A stretch of DNA of 64,000 nucleotides from Rhizobium sp. CG5 (GTDB lineage Bacteria > Pseudomonadota > Alphaproteobacteria > Rhizobiales > Rhizobiaceae): assembly GCF_023701945.1 (NCBI RefSeq), contig NZ_JABAEF010000011.1:1-64000 (forward strand), written 5' to 3'. Position numbers and translations under genes: made by a program. The notes under the pieces were generated by a model. It had not been told where the DNA came from, searched no databases, and saw nothing but the letters and a program-made list of their open reading frames with translations. This document shows, one piece after another, positions 16,969 through 25,644 of the stretch (position 1 is its first letter; each line of letters begins with the position of its first letter).

Positions 16969-18090
16969 TCAGGTATTGTCCGGCGTCTGGCCGAGCAGCT
17001 CTTCCGGCGTGAAGACCGGGAAGCAATTCGGATAGCCCGTCGTTGTGTAGAAGGTGTCGGGCAGGTTCGGGAAGAAGTCCGTGCCTTCCTTCAGGTCCTC
17101 GTTCGGCTTGCTGGGGATCGGCAGGAACACTTTCTGCGGCAGGGCATTGCCTTCCAGCAGCGACACGGCGGCCTCAAGCGCCACGGCCGACATGACCGGC
17201 GCCTGGGCGGCGGTGACGCCCGGATACTTGCCTTCGGCGATCAGGCGACGGGTGCCGTTGCCGGCGTCACCACCGAAGGGCACGACCGGATGGCCGGCGT
17301 TCTTCATGGCATTGAGCGCGCCGATCGCGCCTTCCTGCACCATGACACCGTCGAAATTGCCGTTGGTGGCGATGGCGTCGGCGGTCACCTTCTGCGCCGT
17401 GCCGGCATCCCAGTTGCCGACGACCTGCACGACCTTGAGGCCCGCATGCTTATCGAGGACCGAGCGCATGCCTTCATGGTTGTCGCGGTCGGTGGCGTTG
17501 CCCGGCAGGCCGGACACTTCGAGCACGGTGCCTTCGACCTTGCCCTTGGCCTTCTGAATGGCGTCGACCACGGCCTGGGCCTTCATGGCACCCAGTTCGA
17601 ACTGGTTCTCGTTGATCTGCACGATTGCATCGGTGTCGAGCACGTTGTCGAACGGCACGAGCACGGTGCCGGCCTGTTCGGCGCGCTTGATCACGGCCTT
17701 GAAGGCGGTCGGGTTGACGGCGATGAAGCTGATCGCGTCGTAGCCGGCCGCGATGAAATTATCGATTGCCGCAATCTGTGCGGCGCTGTCATTGCCGACG
17801 GACACCACGGTGAATTCCGCAAGCTTTGCCTTGTTTTCAGGACGCGCAGCCCAGGCCTTGGCACCCTGGATCGCCGTCACGCGCCAGTCGTTGCCGGCAA
17901 AGCCGTTGACGAAGGCGACCTTGTAGGGTCCTTCGCGCTTTTCATACTTGATGACCTTGGCATTGTCCGGCGCCGCGCTGAAGCACTCGGGACGATACGT
18001 ATCTTCGGCATGCGCGGACACAGTCGACAGTGCCGTAAAGGCGCAAAGCATCGAGGCCATGGCGACCACGGCTTTATTGGATCTTTTCAC
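16969..18090 (-). CDS. Sugar ABC transporter substrate-binding protein (Peripla_BP_4 type)
   Basis: A 373-residue periplasmic binding protein. I chose the GTG at 18090 because a strong GGGAGGAAT ribosome binding site precedes it and it gives a clean signal peptide (KRSNKAVVAMASMLCAFTALSTVSAHA, cleaved after Ala, shown here only as its general course). The mature part has the type I fold seen in ribose/rhamnose-like binding proteins, with VAFVNGFAGNDWR and a VPFGGDAGNG hinge segment. It is the first gene of the seven-gene minus-strand tetronate operon. A LacI-type operator overlaps its predicted promoter. Confidence 0.88.
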   Translation of the reverse strand: MKRSNKAVVAMASMLCAFTALSTVSAHAEDTYRPECFSAAPDNAKVIKYEKREGPYKVAFVNGFAGNDWRVTAIQGAKAWAARPENKAKLAEFTVVSVGNDSAAQIAAIDNFIAAGYDAISFIAVNPTAFKAVIKRAEQAGTVLVPFDNVLDTDAIVQINENQFELGAMKAQAVVDAIQKAKGKVEGTVLEVSGLPGNATDRDNHEGMRSVLDKHAGLKVVQVVGNWDAGTAQKVTADAIATNGNFDGVMVQEGAIGALNAMKNAGHPVVPFGGDAGNGTRRLIAEGKYPGVTAAQAPVMSAVALEAAVSLLEGNALPQKVFLPIPSKPNEDLKEGTDFFPNLPDTFYTTTGYPNCFPVFTPEELLGQTPDNT

Positions 18091-18130
18091 GGTATTCCTC
18101 CCAAAAAAGCGAAAATAACTCCCAAAAGCG

Positions 18131-18149
18131 CTTATCTCAGCGCTAACAT
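18131..18149 (-). promoter_or_regulatory. LacI-type operator O1 (transport operon side)
   Basis: CTTATCTCAGCGCTAACAT, with the AGCGCT core typical of LacI/GalR operators. It is an exact inverted copy of 18190-18208. It lies 41 bp before the binding-protein start and overlaps the candidate -10 of its promoter, a good position for repression. Confidence 0.8.
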
Positions 18150-18176
18150 CATTTTCTAAACACATCCTCTAGCCAA
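18148..18176 (-). promoter_or_regulatory. Candidate sigma70 promoter for the transport operon
   Basis: On the minus strand, TTGGCT (18171-18176) and AATGAT (18148-18153) are separated by 17 bp. Operator O1 overlaps the -10 and covers the expected start site. Confidence 0.45.
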
Positions 18177-18189
18177 GATCAAGCAAAAT

Positions 18190-18208
18190 ATGTTAGCGCT
18201 GAGATAAG
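18190..18208 (+). promoter_or_regulatory. LacI-type operator O2 (regulator/kinase side)
   Basis: ATGTTAGCGCTGAGATAAG is the perfect reverse complement of O1, 40 bp away, and lies 33 bp before the LacI-family gene. Paired sites would let one tetramer or two dimers control both divergent operons, with possible looping. Confidence 0.8.
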
Positions 18209-18240
18209 CCATAAACAGCACTGGTCGGGAGGGCCTCAAG

Positions 18241-19242
18241 ATGCAACCGGAGACGCCGACGCTCGCCCATGTGGCGCGCCTGGCCAATGTCAGCGAGAAC
18301 ACGGTTTCGCGTGTGATCCGCAACAAGGGGCCGATAGCGGGCGAAACCCGCAGCCGGGTGATCTCGGCCATCGAGCAACTCGGCTATGTGCCGAACCGCG
18401 CGGCGGGATCGCTCGCCTCCTCGTCGTCCCTGATCATCGGAGTCATTCTCCCCTCGTTGTCCAACATCGTGTTTCCGGAGGTGCTCCAAGGCATCCATGC
18501 CGCTCTTGCCGACACCTCCTATCAGCCGATGATCGGCGTGACCGACTACGACCTCCTGCAGGAGCAGAAGATCCTGAGCTCCCTGCTGGCCTGGCAGCCC
18601 GCCGCCATCATCACCACCGGCTTCGACCACACCGAGACCAGTCTGCGCATGCTGCAGAACAATCGCATCCGCGTCGCCGAACTGATGGATATCGACAACA
18701 CGCCCATTGATCTGGCGGTCGGACTGTCGCATCGCAAGGCCGGATACGAATCTGCCCGCCACCTTGTCGGCCGGGGCTACCGGCACATCGGCTATGTCGG
18801 CCACGACTGGACGGCCGACCGGCGTGCCTTTCTGCGCTATGAGGGCTTTCGCCAGGCGTTGCAGGATGCCGGCCAGAGCATCGTCGCCGAGGCGCGCTGC
18901 GCGGGCGGCAGCTCGACCCTTGCCGGCCGCGATACGTTGGCGGATCTGCTGGGACGCAAAACGACCGTCGACGCCATCGTGTTCTCCAACGATGACATGG
19001 CTGTCGGCGGCTACATGCATTGTCTCGGCGCGGGTCTTGATGTGCCCGAAGACCTCGCGCTGTTCGGCTTCAACGGCCTCGATATTGGCCAGGCCCTGCC
19101 CAAGCCCCTGTCGACCATCCGCTCCAACCGTTTCCTGATTGGCAGAACCGCGGTGGAGACGCTGCTGGCGCAGGCCGAGCGGCCCGCTGAACCACATATT
19201 ATTGATACCGGCTTCGACATCATCGAAGGCGCGACCGCCTGA
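18241..19242 (+). CDS. LacI family transcriptional regulator of the tetronate cluster
   Basis: A 333-residue regulator. The N-terminal LacI helix-turn-helix and hinge run through LAHVARLANVSENTVSRVIR and GYVPNRAAGSLAS (about residues 7-60). A periplasmic-binding-protein-like sensor domain follows. The gene heads the plus-strand operon with kinase and decarboxylase and is divergent from the transporter operon. Two perfect 19-bp operators lie between them. The likely effector is the imported tetronate or a pathway intermediate. Confidence 0.9.
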   Translation: MQPETPTLAHVARLANVSENTVSRVIRNKGPIAGETRSRVISAIEQLGYVPNRAAGSLASSSSLIIGVILPSLSNIVFPEVLQGIHAALADTSYQPMIGVTDYDLLQEQKILSSLLAWQPAAIITTGFDHTETSLRMLQNNRIRVAELMDIDNTPIDLAVGLSHRKAGYESARHLVGRGYRHIGYVGHDWTADRRAFLRYEGFRQALQDAGQSIVAEARCAGGSSTLAGRDTLADLLGRKTTVDAIVFSNDDMAVGGYMHCLGAGLDVPEDLALFGFNGLDIGQALPKPLSTIRSNRFLIGRTAVETLLAQAERPAEPHIIDTGFDIIEGATA

Positions 19243-19269
19243 AGAATTGACGTGATTGGAGGAATGCCC

Positions 19270-20535
19270 ATGCTGCTGGGAGCAATAGCCGACGACCTGA
19301 CCGGAGCGACCGACCTCGCGCTGACGCTGTCGCGCGAAGGAATGCGGACGGTCCAGGTGGTGGGCGTGCCACCGGTCGGCTTCGACTACGGCGATGCCGA
19401 GGCTGTGGTCCTGGCCCTGAAGTCGCGGACCATCCCCGCCGCCGAAGCAGTCGCGATGTCCCTGCAGGCTCTGGAACGCCTGCAGCAGGTCGGCGCCCGG
19501 CAGATCATCTTCAAATATTGCTCGACCTTCGATTCGACCCCCGAAGGCAATATCGGCCCCGTCACGCAAGCCCTGCTGGCATCGCTCGGCGAGGAGCTGA
19601 CCATCGTCTGCCCGGCCTTTCCCACCAATGGCCGCACCATCTACCGCGGCCACCTGTTCGTTGGCGACATGCCGCTTTCGGAAAGCCCGATGAAGGATCA
19701 TCCGCTGACGCCGATGACGGATTCCAGCCTGGTGCGGCTGATGCAGGCGCAAACCACGCTTCCCGTCGGCCTGGTCACTCTGGACACCGTCACGCGCGGC
19801 CCCCAGGCCATCCGGGAGGCCTTCGCAAAAGCCAAGGCGGCGGGCACGAAAGTGCTCGTCATCGACGCCATCTCGGATGACGATCTGCGTTCGATCGGCG
19901 CCGCCGTCGACGATATGAAACTGATCACCGGCGGTTCGGGCATTGCCATCGGCCTGCCGGAGAATTTCCGAAAGCAACAGGAACTCACCCCAAGACAGGG
20001 ACACGCAGACTTCGACGCACCCGCCGGACGCGCCATCATGCTGGCCGGCTCCTGCTCCAAGGCGACGCGCGGCCAGATCCAGGCGGCGATCGAAGCCGGC
20101 ACGCCCACGTTCAAGATCGATCCGCTGGCGATCAACGCCGGCACGCTGACGCCCGCCCAGGCCATCGAATGGGCTGACCAGATCACCGGGGCCGTGCCCC
20201 TGATCTATTCCAGCGCCGATCCTGAGATCGTCCGTGCCGCGCAGGCCAAGCTCGGCCGCGACCGCGCCGGCGAACTGGTCGAGCATTTCCTGGGATCCGT
20301 TGCCACTGCGTTGCGCGACAAGGGTTTCACCCGCTTCCTGGTGGCAGGCGGCGAGACCTCAGGTGCCGTGGTCGGAGCGCTCGGCGTCTCCGCCCTGTTT
20401 ATCGGCCCCGAGATCGATCCGGGCGTGCCCTGGACCCGTAGCCTGGGCGACGCAAAACCCGTGGCTCTGGCGTTGAAATCCGGCAATTTCGGCGCGGACG
20501 ATTTCTTCTCAAAGGCCTGGAGGCTGCTGAAATGA
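19270..20535 (+). CDS. otnK: 3-oxo-tetronate 4-kinase (four-carbon acid sugar kinase, DUF1537)
   Basis: A 421-residue kinase of the DUF1537 family. N-terminal substrate-domain motif: LGAIADDLTGATDLA. C-terminal nucleotide-domain motifs: AGSCSKATRGQI and VAGGETSGAVV. OtnK phosphorylates 3-oxo-tetronate at O4. GTG 19252 and ATG 19264 are also in frame, but ATG 19270 is preferred because GGAGG at 19258-19262 is correctly spaced. The downstream decarboxylase gene overlaps by 4 bp. Together with LtnD and OtnI this gives the full route from a tetronate to dihydroxyacetone phosphate plus CO2, as established for DUF1537 kinase pathways. Confidence 0.9.
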   Translation: MLLGAIADDLTGATDLALTLSREGMRTVQVVGVPPVGFDYGDAEAVVLALKSRTIPAAEAVAMSLQALERLQQVGARQIIFKYCSTFDSTPEGNIGPVTQALLASLGEELTIVCPAFPTNGRTIYRGHLFVGDMPLSESPMKDHPLTPMTDSSLVRLMQAQTTLPVGLVTLDTVTRGPQAIREAFAKAKAAGTKVLVIDAISDDDLRSIGAAVDDMKLITGGSGIAIGLPENFRKQQELTPRQGHADFDAPAGRAIMLAGSCSKATRGQIQAAIEAGTPTFKIDPLAINAGTLTPAQAIEWADQITGAVPLIYSSADPEIVRAAQAKLGRDRAGELVEHFLGSVATALRDKGFTRFLVAGGETSGAVVGALGVSALFIGPEIDPGVPWTRSLGDAKPVALALKSGNFGADDFFSKAWRLLK

Positions 20536-21170
20536 CCGCCATTCTGTCCGAGGAAACCAGGCTGCGCGACGAGATCGTCGAGGTCGGAAAATCTCTGTTT
20601 GATCGCCTGTTCACCTTCGGCTCGACAGGCAATATCAGCGCCCGGCTTTCCAATGGCGACCTGCTGATGACCCCAACCAATGCATCGCTCGGCACGTTGG
20701 ATCCGGCGCGTCTGTCGACGTTTTCGGCCGAGGGCGTGCATATCGGCGGTGACAAACCGACCAAGGAAGCCTTCCTGCACCAGTGCATGTATTGTGAACG
20801 CCAGACTGCCGGCGCTGTCGTACATCTTCATTCCACCCATGCCGTGGCCGTCAGCATTCTCGACGGGCTCAACCCCGACGATCTTCTGCCGCCGCTGACC
20901 GCCTACTATGTCATGCGCGTCGGCCGCCTGCCGCTGGTGCCCTATTTTCCACCGGGCGACGCCGCACTGGCCGAGGCGGTCGGGCTGAAAGCGCGAGACA
21001 GCCATGCGGTCCTGCTGGCCAATCACGGGCCCGTCGTTGCCGGCAAGACCCTGCGGGAAGCCCAATATGCCACCGAGGAGCTTGAAGAAACAGCCAAACT
21101 TTTCCTGATGTTGAGGGGCAGCGCGATCCGGCCATTGACGGAAGCGCAGGCCAGCGCGCTCAGGTCATAG
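20532..21170 (+). CDS. otnC: 3-oxo-tetronate 4-phosphate decarboxylase (class II aldolase/adducin family)
   Basis: A 212-residue metal-dependent class II aldolase-fold protein. The phosphate-binding GNISAR and PTNASLG motifs are present. The zinc ligands appear in VVHLHSTHA and in LANHGPVVAG. OtnC-type members decarboxylate 3-oxo-tetronate 4-phosphate to dihydroxyacetone phosphate. It is translationally coupled to the kinase (ATGA overlap). Aldolase-type homologues such as fuculose phosphate aldolase are less likely given the complete pathway around it. Confidence 0.88.
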   Translation: MTAILSEETRLRDEIVEVGKSLFDRLFTFGSTGNISARLSNGDLLMTPTNASLGTLDPARLSTFSAEGVHIGGDKPTKEAFLHQCMYCERQTAGAVVHLHSTHAVAVSILDGLNPDDLLPPLTAYYVMRVGRLPLVPYFPPGDAALAEAVGLKARDSHAVLLANHGPVVAGKTLREAQYATEELEETAKLFLMLRGSAIRPLTEAQASALRS

Positions 21171-21224
21171 GACAGCCAAGGACAGACCTGGGAAAAGACC
21201 GAAGTGACCGCCACTGCGTTCCTG

Positions 21225-22478
21225 CTAATCGGCGCAGGTTCCAAGTATCGGCACCATCAGGCTGACATGCGTGTCGATCCGCTCGAGCACCTTCTCCGGG
21301 ATTGTATTGCGTTCCGGTAGTGTCCACCAATGCTGATTGACGAGTTCAACAACATTGACGACCGCCTTGAGCACGGCGGCTTCCGGCAACCGCGCACGAT
21401 GGGCAAAAGCTTTCCATCGTGGCGCGCCCAGCGCCTTGAACGAACGCTCTCCGGCAAGCGACAGGGCCATGGTGTCTGCCGGGAGATAGGGAACGGTCGA
21501 GAGCATGTCATAGACCGGCGCCAGCGCCGGCTTGTTGCCAGCATCCGGGTAGATCACCGACCAATTCTTGAGATGCATGTCACCATTGCCGGTGATGACC
21601 CCCAGGGCCAGCCGGCGCACGAATTCGAGCGCAGCAGCAGAGGATATGGCCACGCCCAAGGCAGCGGCTATATCATGATAGGTGGCGCCTTCGTATTTCC
21701 TTGAGGGATAGATCCCGAACACCTGGGCGAAATCCTCGATATGGATGCGCTCGCCACCAGCGCCGCGATCGAAGCGCTTGACGAGCAGAACCTTGCCATC
21801 CGACAGCGTGTTGAATTCCTCCGGAATTCCTGCAAATTCGGATTGATCCACAAGTTCACGTTCGGGCACGTCCGTGCCGATCGCTGCCGCCAGAGCGAGG
21901 TTGGCATACTCGTTTTCCGAAACACCAGGAAAGGATGTCGACGGGAACTTGGCGATGTACGAACCGAGCTCATCCCCAAGCGGCAGTGTCAGCCCGCCAC
22001 CCTTGCCGGTGTTCTTGATGACAGAGAGCTTCATCTGCACGCCTGCAAGCGAAAACCGGGCCTTCGGTTTGGATTTTGATCCATCATCGACAACGGCGAT
22101 CGTCCCGTCGCTCGGGACGACACGGACGGCACCTGGCAGATCCGACCCGAGCGCAGCCAGCAGATCGAAATCATTTCCTGCCCGCACGCTGTCTGCGTGG
22201 TGTTTCTCCATCGCCTCGCGTAACTTATCCTCGGGAAGCAGGTTGGCAAAGAATGCCGGCAAAGCCCTGGAAACAGGCTTGGGATCCTTGCGCAATCCGC
22301 CCGTGGCGGCTCGAAAAGAAAGGCTGAGAACAGGAAACCCACCCGTCGCCCGATAGGCTTCGTCCAAACTGAACGCGTTGAAATCGCCAGGCGTCCTGAC
22401 CATCGTGCCGACCTTTAGATCGTTCAACAGCACGTCAAGCGACGTAATGCTTTTGGGACTATGAAGCCTCTCAACCAT
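21225..22478 (-). CDS. hipA: HipA-type serine/threonine kinase toxin
   Basis: A 417-residue kinase toxin of normal HipA length. Key features are the ATP-binding FSLAGVQMKLS (142-152) and YIAKFP with Lys177. The catalytic loop GNGDMHLKN (297-305) contains Asp300, and the magnesium-binding position is in PVYDM (321-325). HipA phosphorylates a translation factor or tRNA synthetase and halts growth until neutralised. All catalytic residues look intact. The ATG at 22478 overlaps the HipB stop by 8 bp. The module sits between two catabolic clusters and is probably a horizontally mobile cargo, although no flanking mobile element is visible. Confidence 0.9.
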   Translation of the reverse strand: MVERLHSPKSITSLDVLLNDLKVGTMVRTPGDFNAFSLDEAYRATGGFPVLSLSFRAATGGLRKDPKPVSRALPAFFANLLPEDKLREAMEKHHADSVRAGNDFDLLAALGSDLPGAVRVVPSDGTIAVVDDGSKSKPKARFSLAGVQMKLSVIKNTGKGGGLTLPLGDELGSYIAKFPSTSFPGVSENEYANLALAAAIGTDVPERELVDQSEFAGIPEEFNTLSDGKVLLVKRFDRGAGGERIHIEDFAQVFGIYPSRKYEGATYHDIAAALGVAISSAAALEFVRRLALGVITGNGDMHLKNWSVIYPDAGNKPALAPVYDMLSTVPYLPADTMALSLAGERSFKALGAPRWKAFAHRARLPEAAVLKAVVNVVELVNQHWWTLPERNTIPEKVLERIDTHVSLMVPILGTCAD

Positions 22479-22779
22479 CCGTGTCCCCTTCGGGACTGGA
22501 GACAAAGGCGGGCAAATCATCGTCCGCATGGGGGCGCAGCAGCGCCTCTACTGCGGGGACCATCGACTGCGGGATCAGCATGAGCTCCAGCCCGAGCGCT
22601 CGTGCGATATTGATCAAGGTTGTGGCACGTGCCGCGGCGCTCCCCGTCTCGATATCGCGGTAGCGGGGACGCGATAGTCCCGCCATGTCGGCCACCTGCT
22701 CCTGGGTCATTGCCAAGGCGATCCGCGCCTCCTTCAGAAGACGGCCGATTTCGAGCAAAGCGCTGGACTCAGATTTCAT
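22471..22779 (-). CDS. hipB: HipB-like antitoxin, XRE family
   Basis: A 102-residue protein with one XRE helix-turn-helix: ARIALAMTQEQVADMAGLSRPRYRDIETG at about residues 19-47, followed by a short C-terminal tail as in HipB. It represses its own operon and neutralises HipA. Two starts are possible, ATG 22779 and ATG 22800. The latter lies inside the inverted-repeat operator and neither has a good ribosome binding site, so leaderless translation is possible. I favour 22779 because it leaves the operator outside the coding region. Confidence 0.87.
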   Translation of the reverse strand: MKSESSALLEIGRLLKEARIALAMTQEQVADMAGLSRPRYRDIETGSAAARATTLINIARALGLELMLIPQSMVPAVEALLRPHADDDLPAFVSSPEGDTDG

Positions 22780-22782
22780 GGG

Positions 22783-22829
22783 GATATCTATACGTATCAT
22801 TTTAGATTTCTTTGATCCGTATAGATATC
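22783..22829. promoter_or_regulatory. HipB operator: long inverted repeat
   Basis: GATATCTATACGTATC (22783-22798) and GATCCGTATAGATATC (22814-22829) are inverted arms matching at 15 of 16 positions with a 15-bp spacer, directly before hipB. The position and spacing suit cooperative binding of two HipB dimers. The following 160 bp to 22989 hold nothing recognisable. Confidence 0.75.
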
Positions 22830-22989
22830 ATTCCTCAATTTTTCGTCAAGGAAAAGAAACGAAGACGGATCATTCATGTCAAAATGATATGTTTGCGTAT
22901 CTTCTCCACTTTCCTCTCACCCTCGGCGCCGGGTCATACGGGCAGCAGATCATTGAGCACGGCTGCCGACGCAGTGTGGTCTCGCCCCT

Positions 22990-24129
22990 TTAGGTATCTG
23001 GTCGCGCGAGGAGGCGGGCCGGTGAGAACAAGGTCGGCTGCAGGCCGAGTCTCGCGAGCCGCGCCGGCGGAGCGCCGTCCAGAAACAGGCCTGCTGCCCA
23101 TTCGGACAGTGCCGGCGAGGTCAGGATGCCGCTGCCACCCTGGCCGGCCAGCCAGAAAAAACCCGGGTCCCGGCTGTCGAAGCCGACCACCTGGTGTTTG
23201 TCCGGCGCAAAGGAACGCAAGCCCGCCCATTTGTGCGAAATGGTCCTGATCGGAAGCGTTGTCGACTGTTCGAGGAAATGCGCGGCATAGGCGACATCAA
23301 GATCCTCGGGCTGCGCGTCGCAGGGATCGCTGGGCGTCGCATCGGCCGGCGATACCATCAGCTTTCCGGCTTCCGGCTTGAAATAGAAGCTCTCGTCCAG
23401 TTCGTTGACGCCCGGCATGCGGGCCAGATCGTATTCGGCCGGCACATCGACGGTAATCGCCGTGCGGCGATGCGGCACGATACCAAGCGGACCAAGGCCC
23501 GCCATTGCAGCCAGCCGGTCGGCCCAGGCGCCCGCAGTATTGACGATCGTTCGGGCAAGGACCGGACCTTGCGGCGTGTCGAGCCGGTAGATACCGTTCT
23601 CCCGGACAACGGCCGAGACCGGATGGCCGGTGCGGAGATCGGCGCCATTGCGCCTGGCGATCCGCAGATATCCCTGCAGGATGCTCTCGACCTCCATGTC
23701 CCAGCAGGCGGGATCGTAGAAGGCGCCGGCCATGTAGTCGCGCCGCAGGAACGGCACCATGTCCATTGCTTCGTCGAGCGACAGCATCCGGGTGTCGGGC
23801 GAGGTCTGCCGCACCTCCTGAAAGGCAGCGTCCAGTTGCGGCAGGCGATCGCCTGTCGCGATCACCAGATTGCCACGCGGGGTCAGGAGCGGCACATCGG
23901 CAAAACCGGCGGGTGGAGCGGCCAGGAAGTCAAAGGACGCATCGGCCAGGAGGCCGGTGGTTTCGTTCTGGAACTGCCGCGAAAATTCCGCCGCCGACCG
24001 TCCGGTCGAATGATAGCCGACCTGCGCTTCCGCCTCGAGCAGCACGAGCGACCGGCGCCCGGCCACCCGATAGGCAAAGGATGCGCCGGCGATGCCGCCT
24101 CCCACGACGGCAACGTCGAAAATCTCCAT
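22990..24129 (-). CDS. FAD-dependent oxidoreductase (DAO family, amino-acid oxidase/dehydrogenase type)
   Basis: A 379-residue flavoprotein. The N-terminal dinucleotide motif VAVVGGGIAGASFAYRVAG is followed by the acidic beta-2 end LLEAEAQVGYHSTGRSAA. A C-terminal GFFWLAGQGGSGILTSPAL binds the FAD. DAO-family members oxidise D-amino acids, sarcosine-like N-methyl amino acids or 2-hydroxy acids. It is the last gene of the RpiR-peptide transporter operon, after the M81 peptidase. A role in oxidising amino acids released from an imported peptide-like compound, perhaps D-residues, is plausible but not shown. Confidence 0.8.
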   Translation of the reverse strand: MEIFDVAVVGGGIAGASFAYRVAGRRSLVLLEAEAQVGYHSTGRSAAEFSRQFQNETTGLLADASFDFLAAPPAGFADVPLLTPRGNLVIATGDRLPQLDAAFQEVRQTSPDTRMLSLDEAMDMVPFLRRDYMAGAFYDPACWDMEVESILQGYLRIARRNGADLRTGHPVSAVVRENGIYRLDTPQGPVLARTIVNTAGAWADRLAAMAGLGPLGIVPHRRTAITVDVPAEYDLARMPGVNELDESFYFKPEAGKLMVSPADATPSDPCDAQPEDLDVAYAAHFLEQSTTLPIRTISHKWAGLRSFAPDKHQVVGFDSRDPGFFWLAGQGGSGILTSPALSEWAAGLFLDGAPPARLARLGLQPTLFSPARLLARPDT

Positions 24130-24153
24130 GGTCTTCTCCTCCGGCGCCGGTTT

Positions 24154-25644
24154 TCAGCGCGCAATGTCCCTGTCGAGCGGAAAGATCGGCCGCGTGATCT
24201 TCTTGTAGGGCAGTCGGGCATAGTCGAGCGTGCAGAGCGCGCCGCTGTCGCAGACTACCACCTTGCTGGCGATCGGCTCAAAGGCGGCGCGGAAATGCTG
24301 CATGGATTTGAGGCCGACGACGCGCTTCTTCGCCGGATCGATGCCGAAGGCGCGGAACTGCTGCAGGTCGAGCATCTGCAGCGGCACGCTGGTCACCAAC
24401 ACCTCGATGCCGTCGACCACCAGCACCACACTGGTGCCAAAACTCTGCTCAAGGCCGCCGACCATCGGACCATCGCCAACGAAATGTCCGTTGCTGACCA
24501 GTAGGATCGTGCCGGTTACGCTCAGCGGTTCGCCGCCGAAGCGCGGATCGGTCTTGCCGCCGATGGCGATGGTCACGGTTGCCCCTTCTCCCTTGGCAGC
24601 GAGTTCTGCGGCAGCCTCGGGATCGACCATCGGGCCGAAGGCGGCATCATCGACGCCGGCGTCGAGCATGGCCTTCAAGAGATTGGTGGAATCTCCGTAG
24701 GAACCGCCGCCCGGATTGTCGGCATAGTCGGCGATGATCAGCGGACCGTTCGACTTCGGATAGGTGCGGGCCATCTCCGCCACGGTTTCCACTGGGTGGA
24801 AGATATTCATCACCTCGTGGCGCTTGGCCCAGATATCGTCGGCCAGGGTTTCGGCAAAGGCCTGGTGGCGGGTCGGATCGCCGTTATAAGTGACGAGCAC
24901 GGTCGGGCCGACTTCGGCAATATCGGCTTCCGGAAAGGCGCCGTTGATGCTGACGGCCAGAGCGCCCGGCTCGCTTGCCTCATAGGCGCGAGCCTTGGCA
25001 ATGCGCTCGACCATGGCGCCGATATCGGTGCGTCCGCCGTTGGCCTCTTCGAGCATGGGCAGTTGGATGCGCAGCGTCTTCGGCGAGATCTCGCCCTTCA
25101 TGGTCCGGTCGAGCAACGTGCCGGCATGATAGGCCGTCTCGCGCAGGTCGATATGCGGGTAGGTCTTGTAGGACACCAGGATCTGCGCCAGCGCGCACAT
25201 GCGCTTCGTCACATTGGCATGCAGGTCGAGCGTCACGGCGATCGGCAGATACGGACCGACGATCGTGCGTAGGCGCTCCAGCAGTTCGCCTTCGCCGTCG
25301 TCGGTGTGTTCGGCGACCATGGCGCCATGCAGGCAGAGCAGGATGCCATCGAATGTCTCTGTATTGACCGCCTCGATGATCTTGCCGGCGAGAAACTCAT
25401 AGGCTTCCACCGTGACCGGCCCGGACGGCTCGGTCCAGGCGCTCACCGAATGGCGCATGTCCCAGCCGAATTCCTTCTGGCACTGGAGGGCACCGGCCAG
25501 CCCGGTGTTCGACTGGCTGCGTTTGGCGATCGCCTCGTCGCCGACCATCAGGGTTTCGCGCTGGAACTCGGGAAGGCCGGTCTTTCGAATGCTGAACGTA
25601 TTGGATTCATGCATGAATTCGGCAGTCAGGACTTTAAACGGCAT
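24154..25644 (-). CDS. M81 family metallopeptidase (MlrC-like)
   Basis: A 496-residue protein of the MlrC family. Visible motifs are HESNTFS near the N terminus, ILLCLHGAMV, and LDLHANVTKRM with likely zinc ligands. DUF1485/MlrC N- and C-terminal domains fill the chain. MlrC hydrolyses linearised microcystin, and relatives cleave other peptide or amide substrates. Many members lie beside peptide ABC transporters, as here. ATG at 25644 is favoured over an upstream extension because it gives the conserved MPFKVLTAEF start. It overlaps the ATPase gene by 11 bp, so the peptidase is made with the importer. Confidence 0.85.
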   Translation of the reverse strand: MPFKVLTAEFMHESNTFSIRKTGLPEFQRETLMVGDEAIAKRSQSNTGLAGALQCQKEFGWDMRHSVSAWTEPSGPVTVEAYEFLAGKIIEAVNTETFDGILLCLHGAMVAEHTDDGEGELLERLRTIVGPYLPIAVTLDLHANVTKRMCALAQILVSYKTYPHIDLRETAYHAGTLLDRTMKGEISPKTLRIQLPMLEEANGGRTDIGAMVERIAKARAYEASEPGALAVSINGAFPEADIAEVGPTVLVTYNGDPTRHQAFAETLADDIWAKRHEVMNIFHPVETVAEMARTYPKSNGPLIIADYADNPGGGSYGDSTNLLKAMLDAGVDDAAFGPMVDPEAAAELAAKGEGATVTIAIGGKTDPRFGGEPLSVTGTILLVSNGHFVGDGPMVGGLEQSFGTSVVLVVDGIEVLVTSVPLQMLDLQQFRAFGIDPAKKRVVGLKSMQHFRAAFEPIASKVVVCDSGALCTLDYARLPYKKITRPIFPLDRDIAR

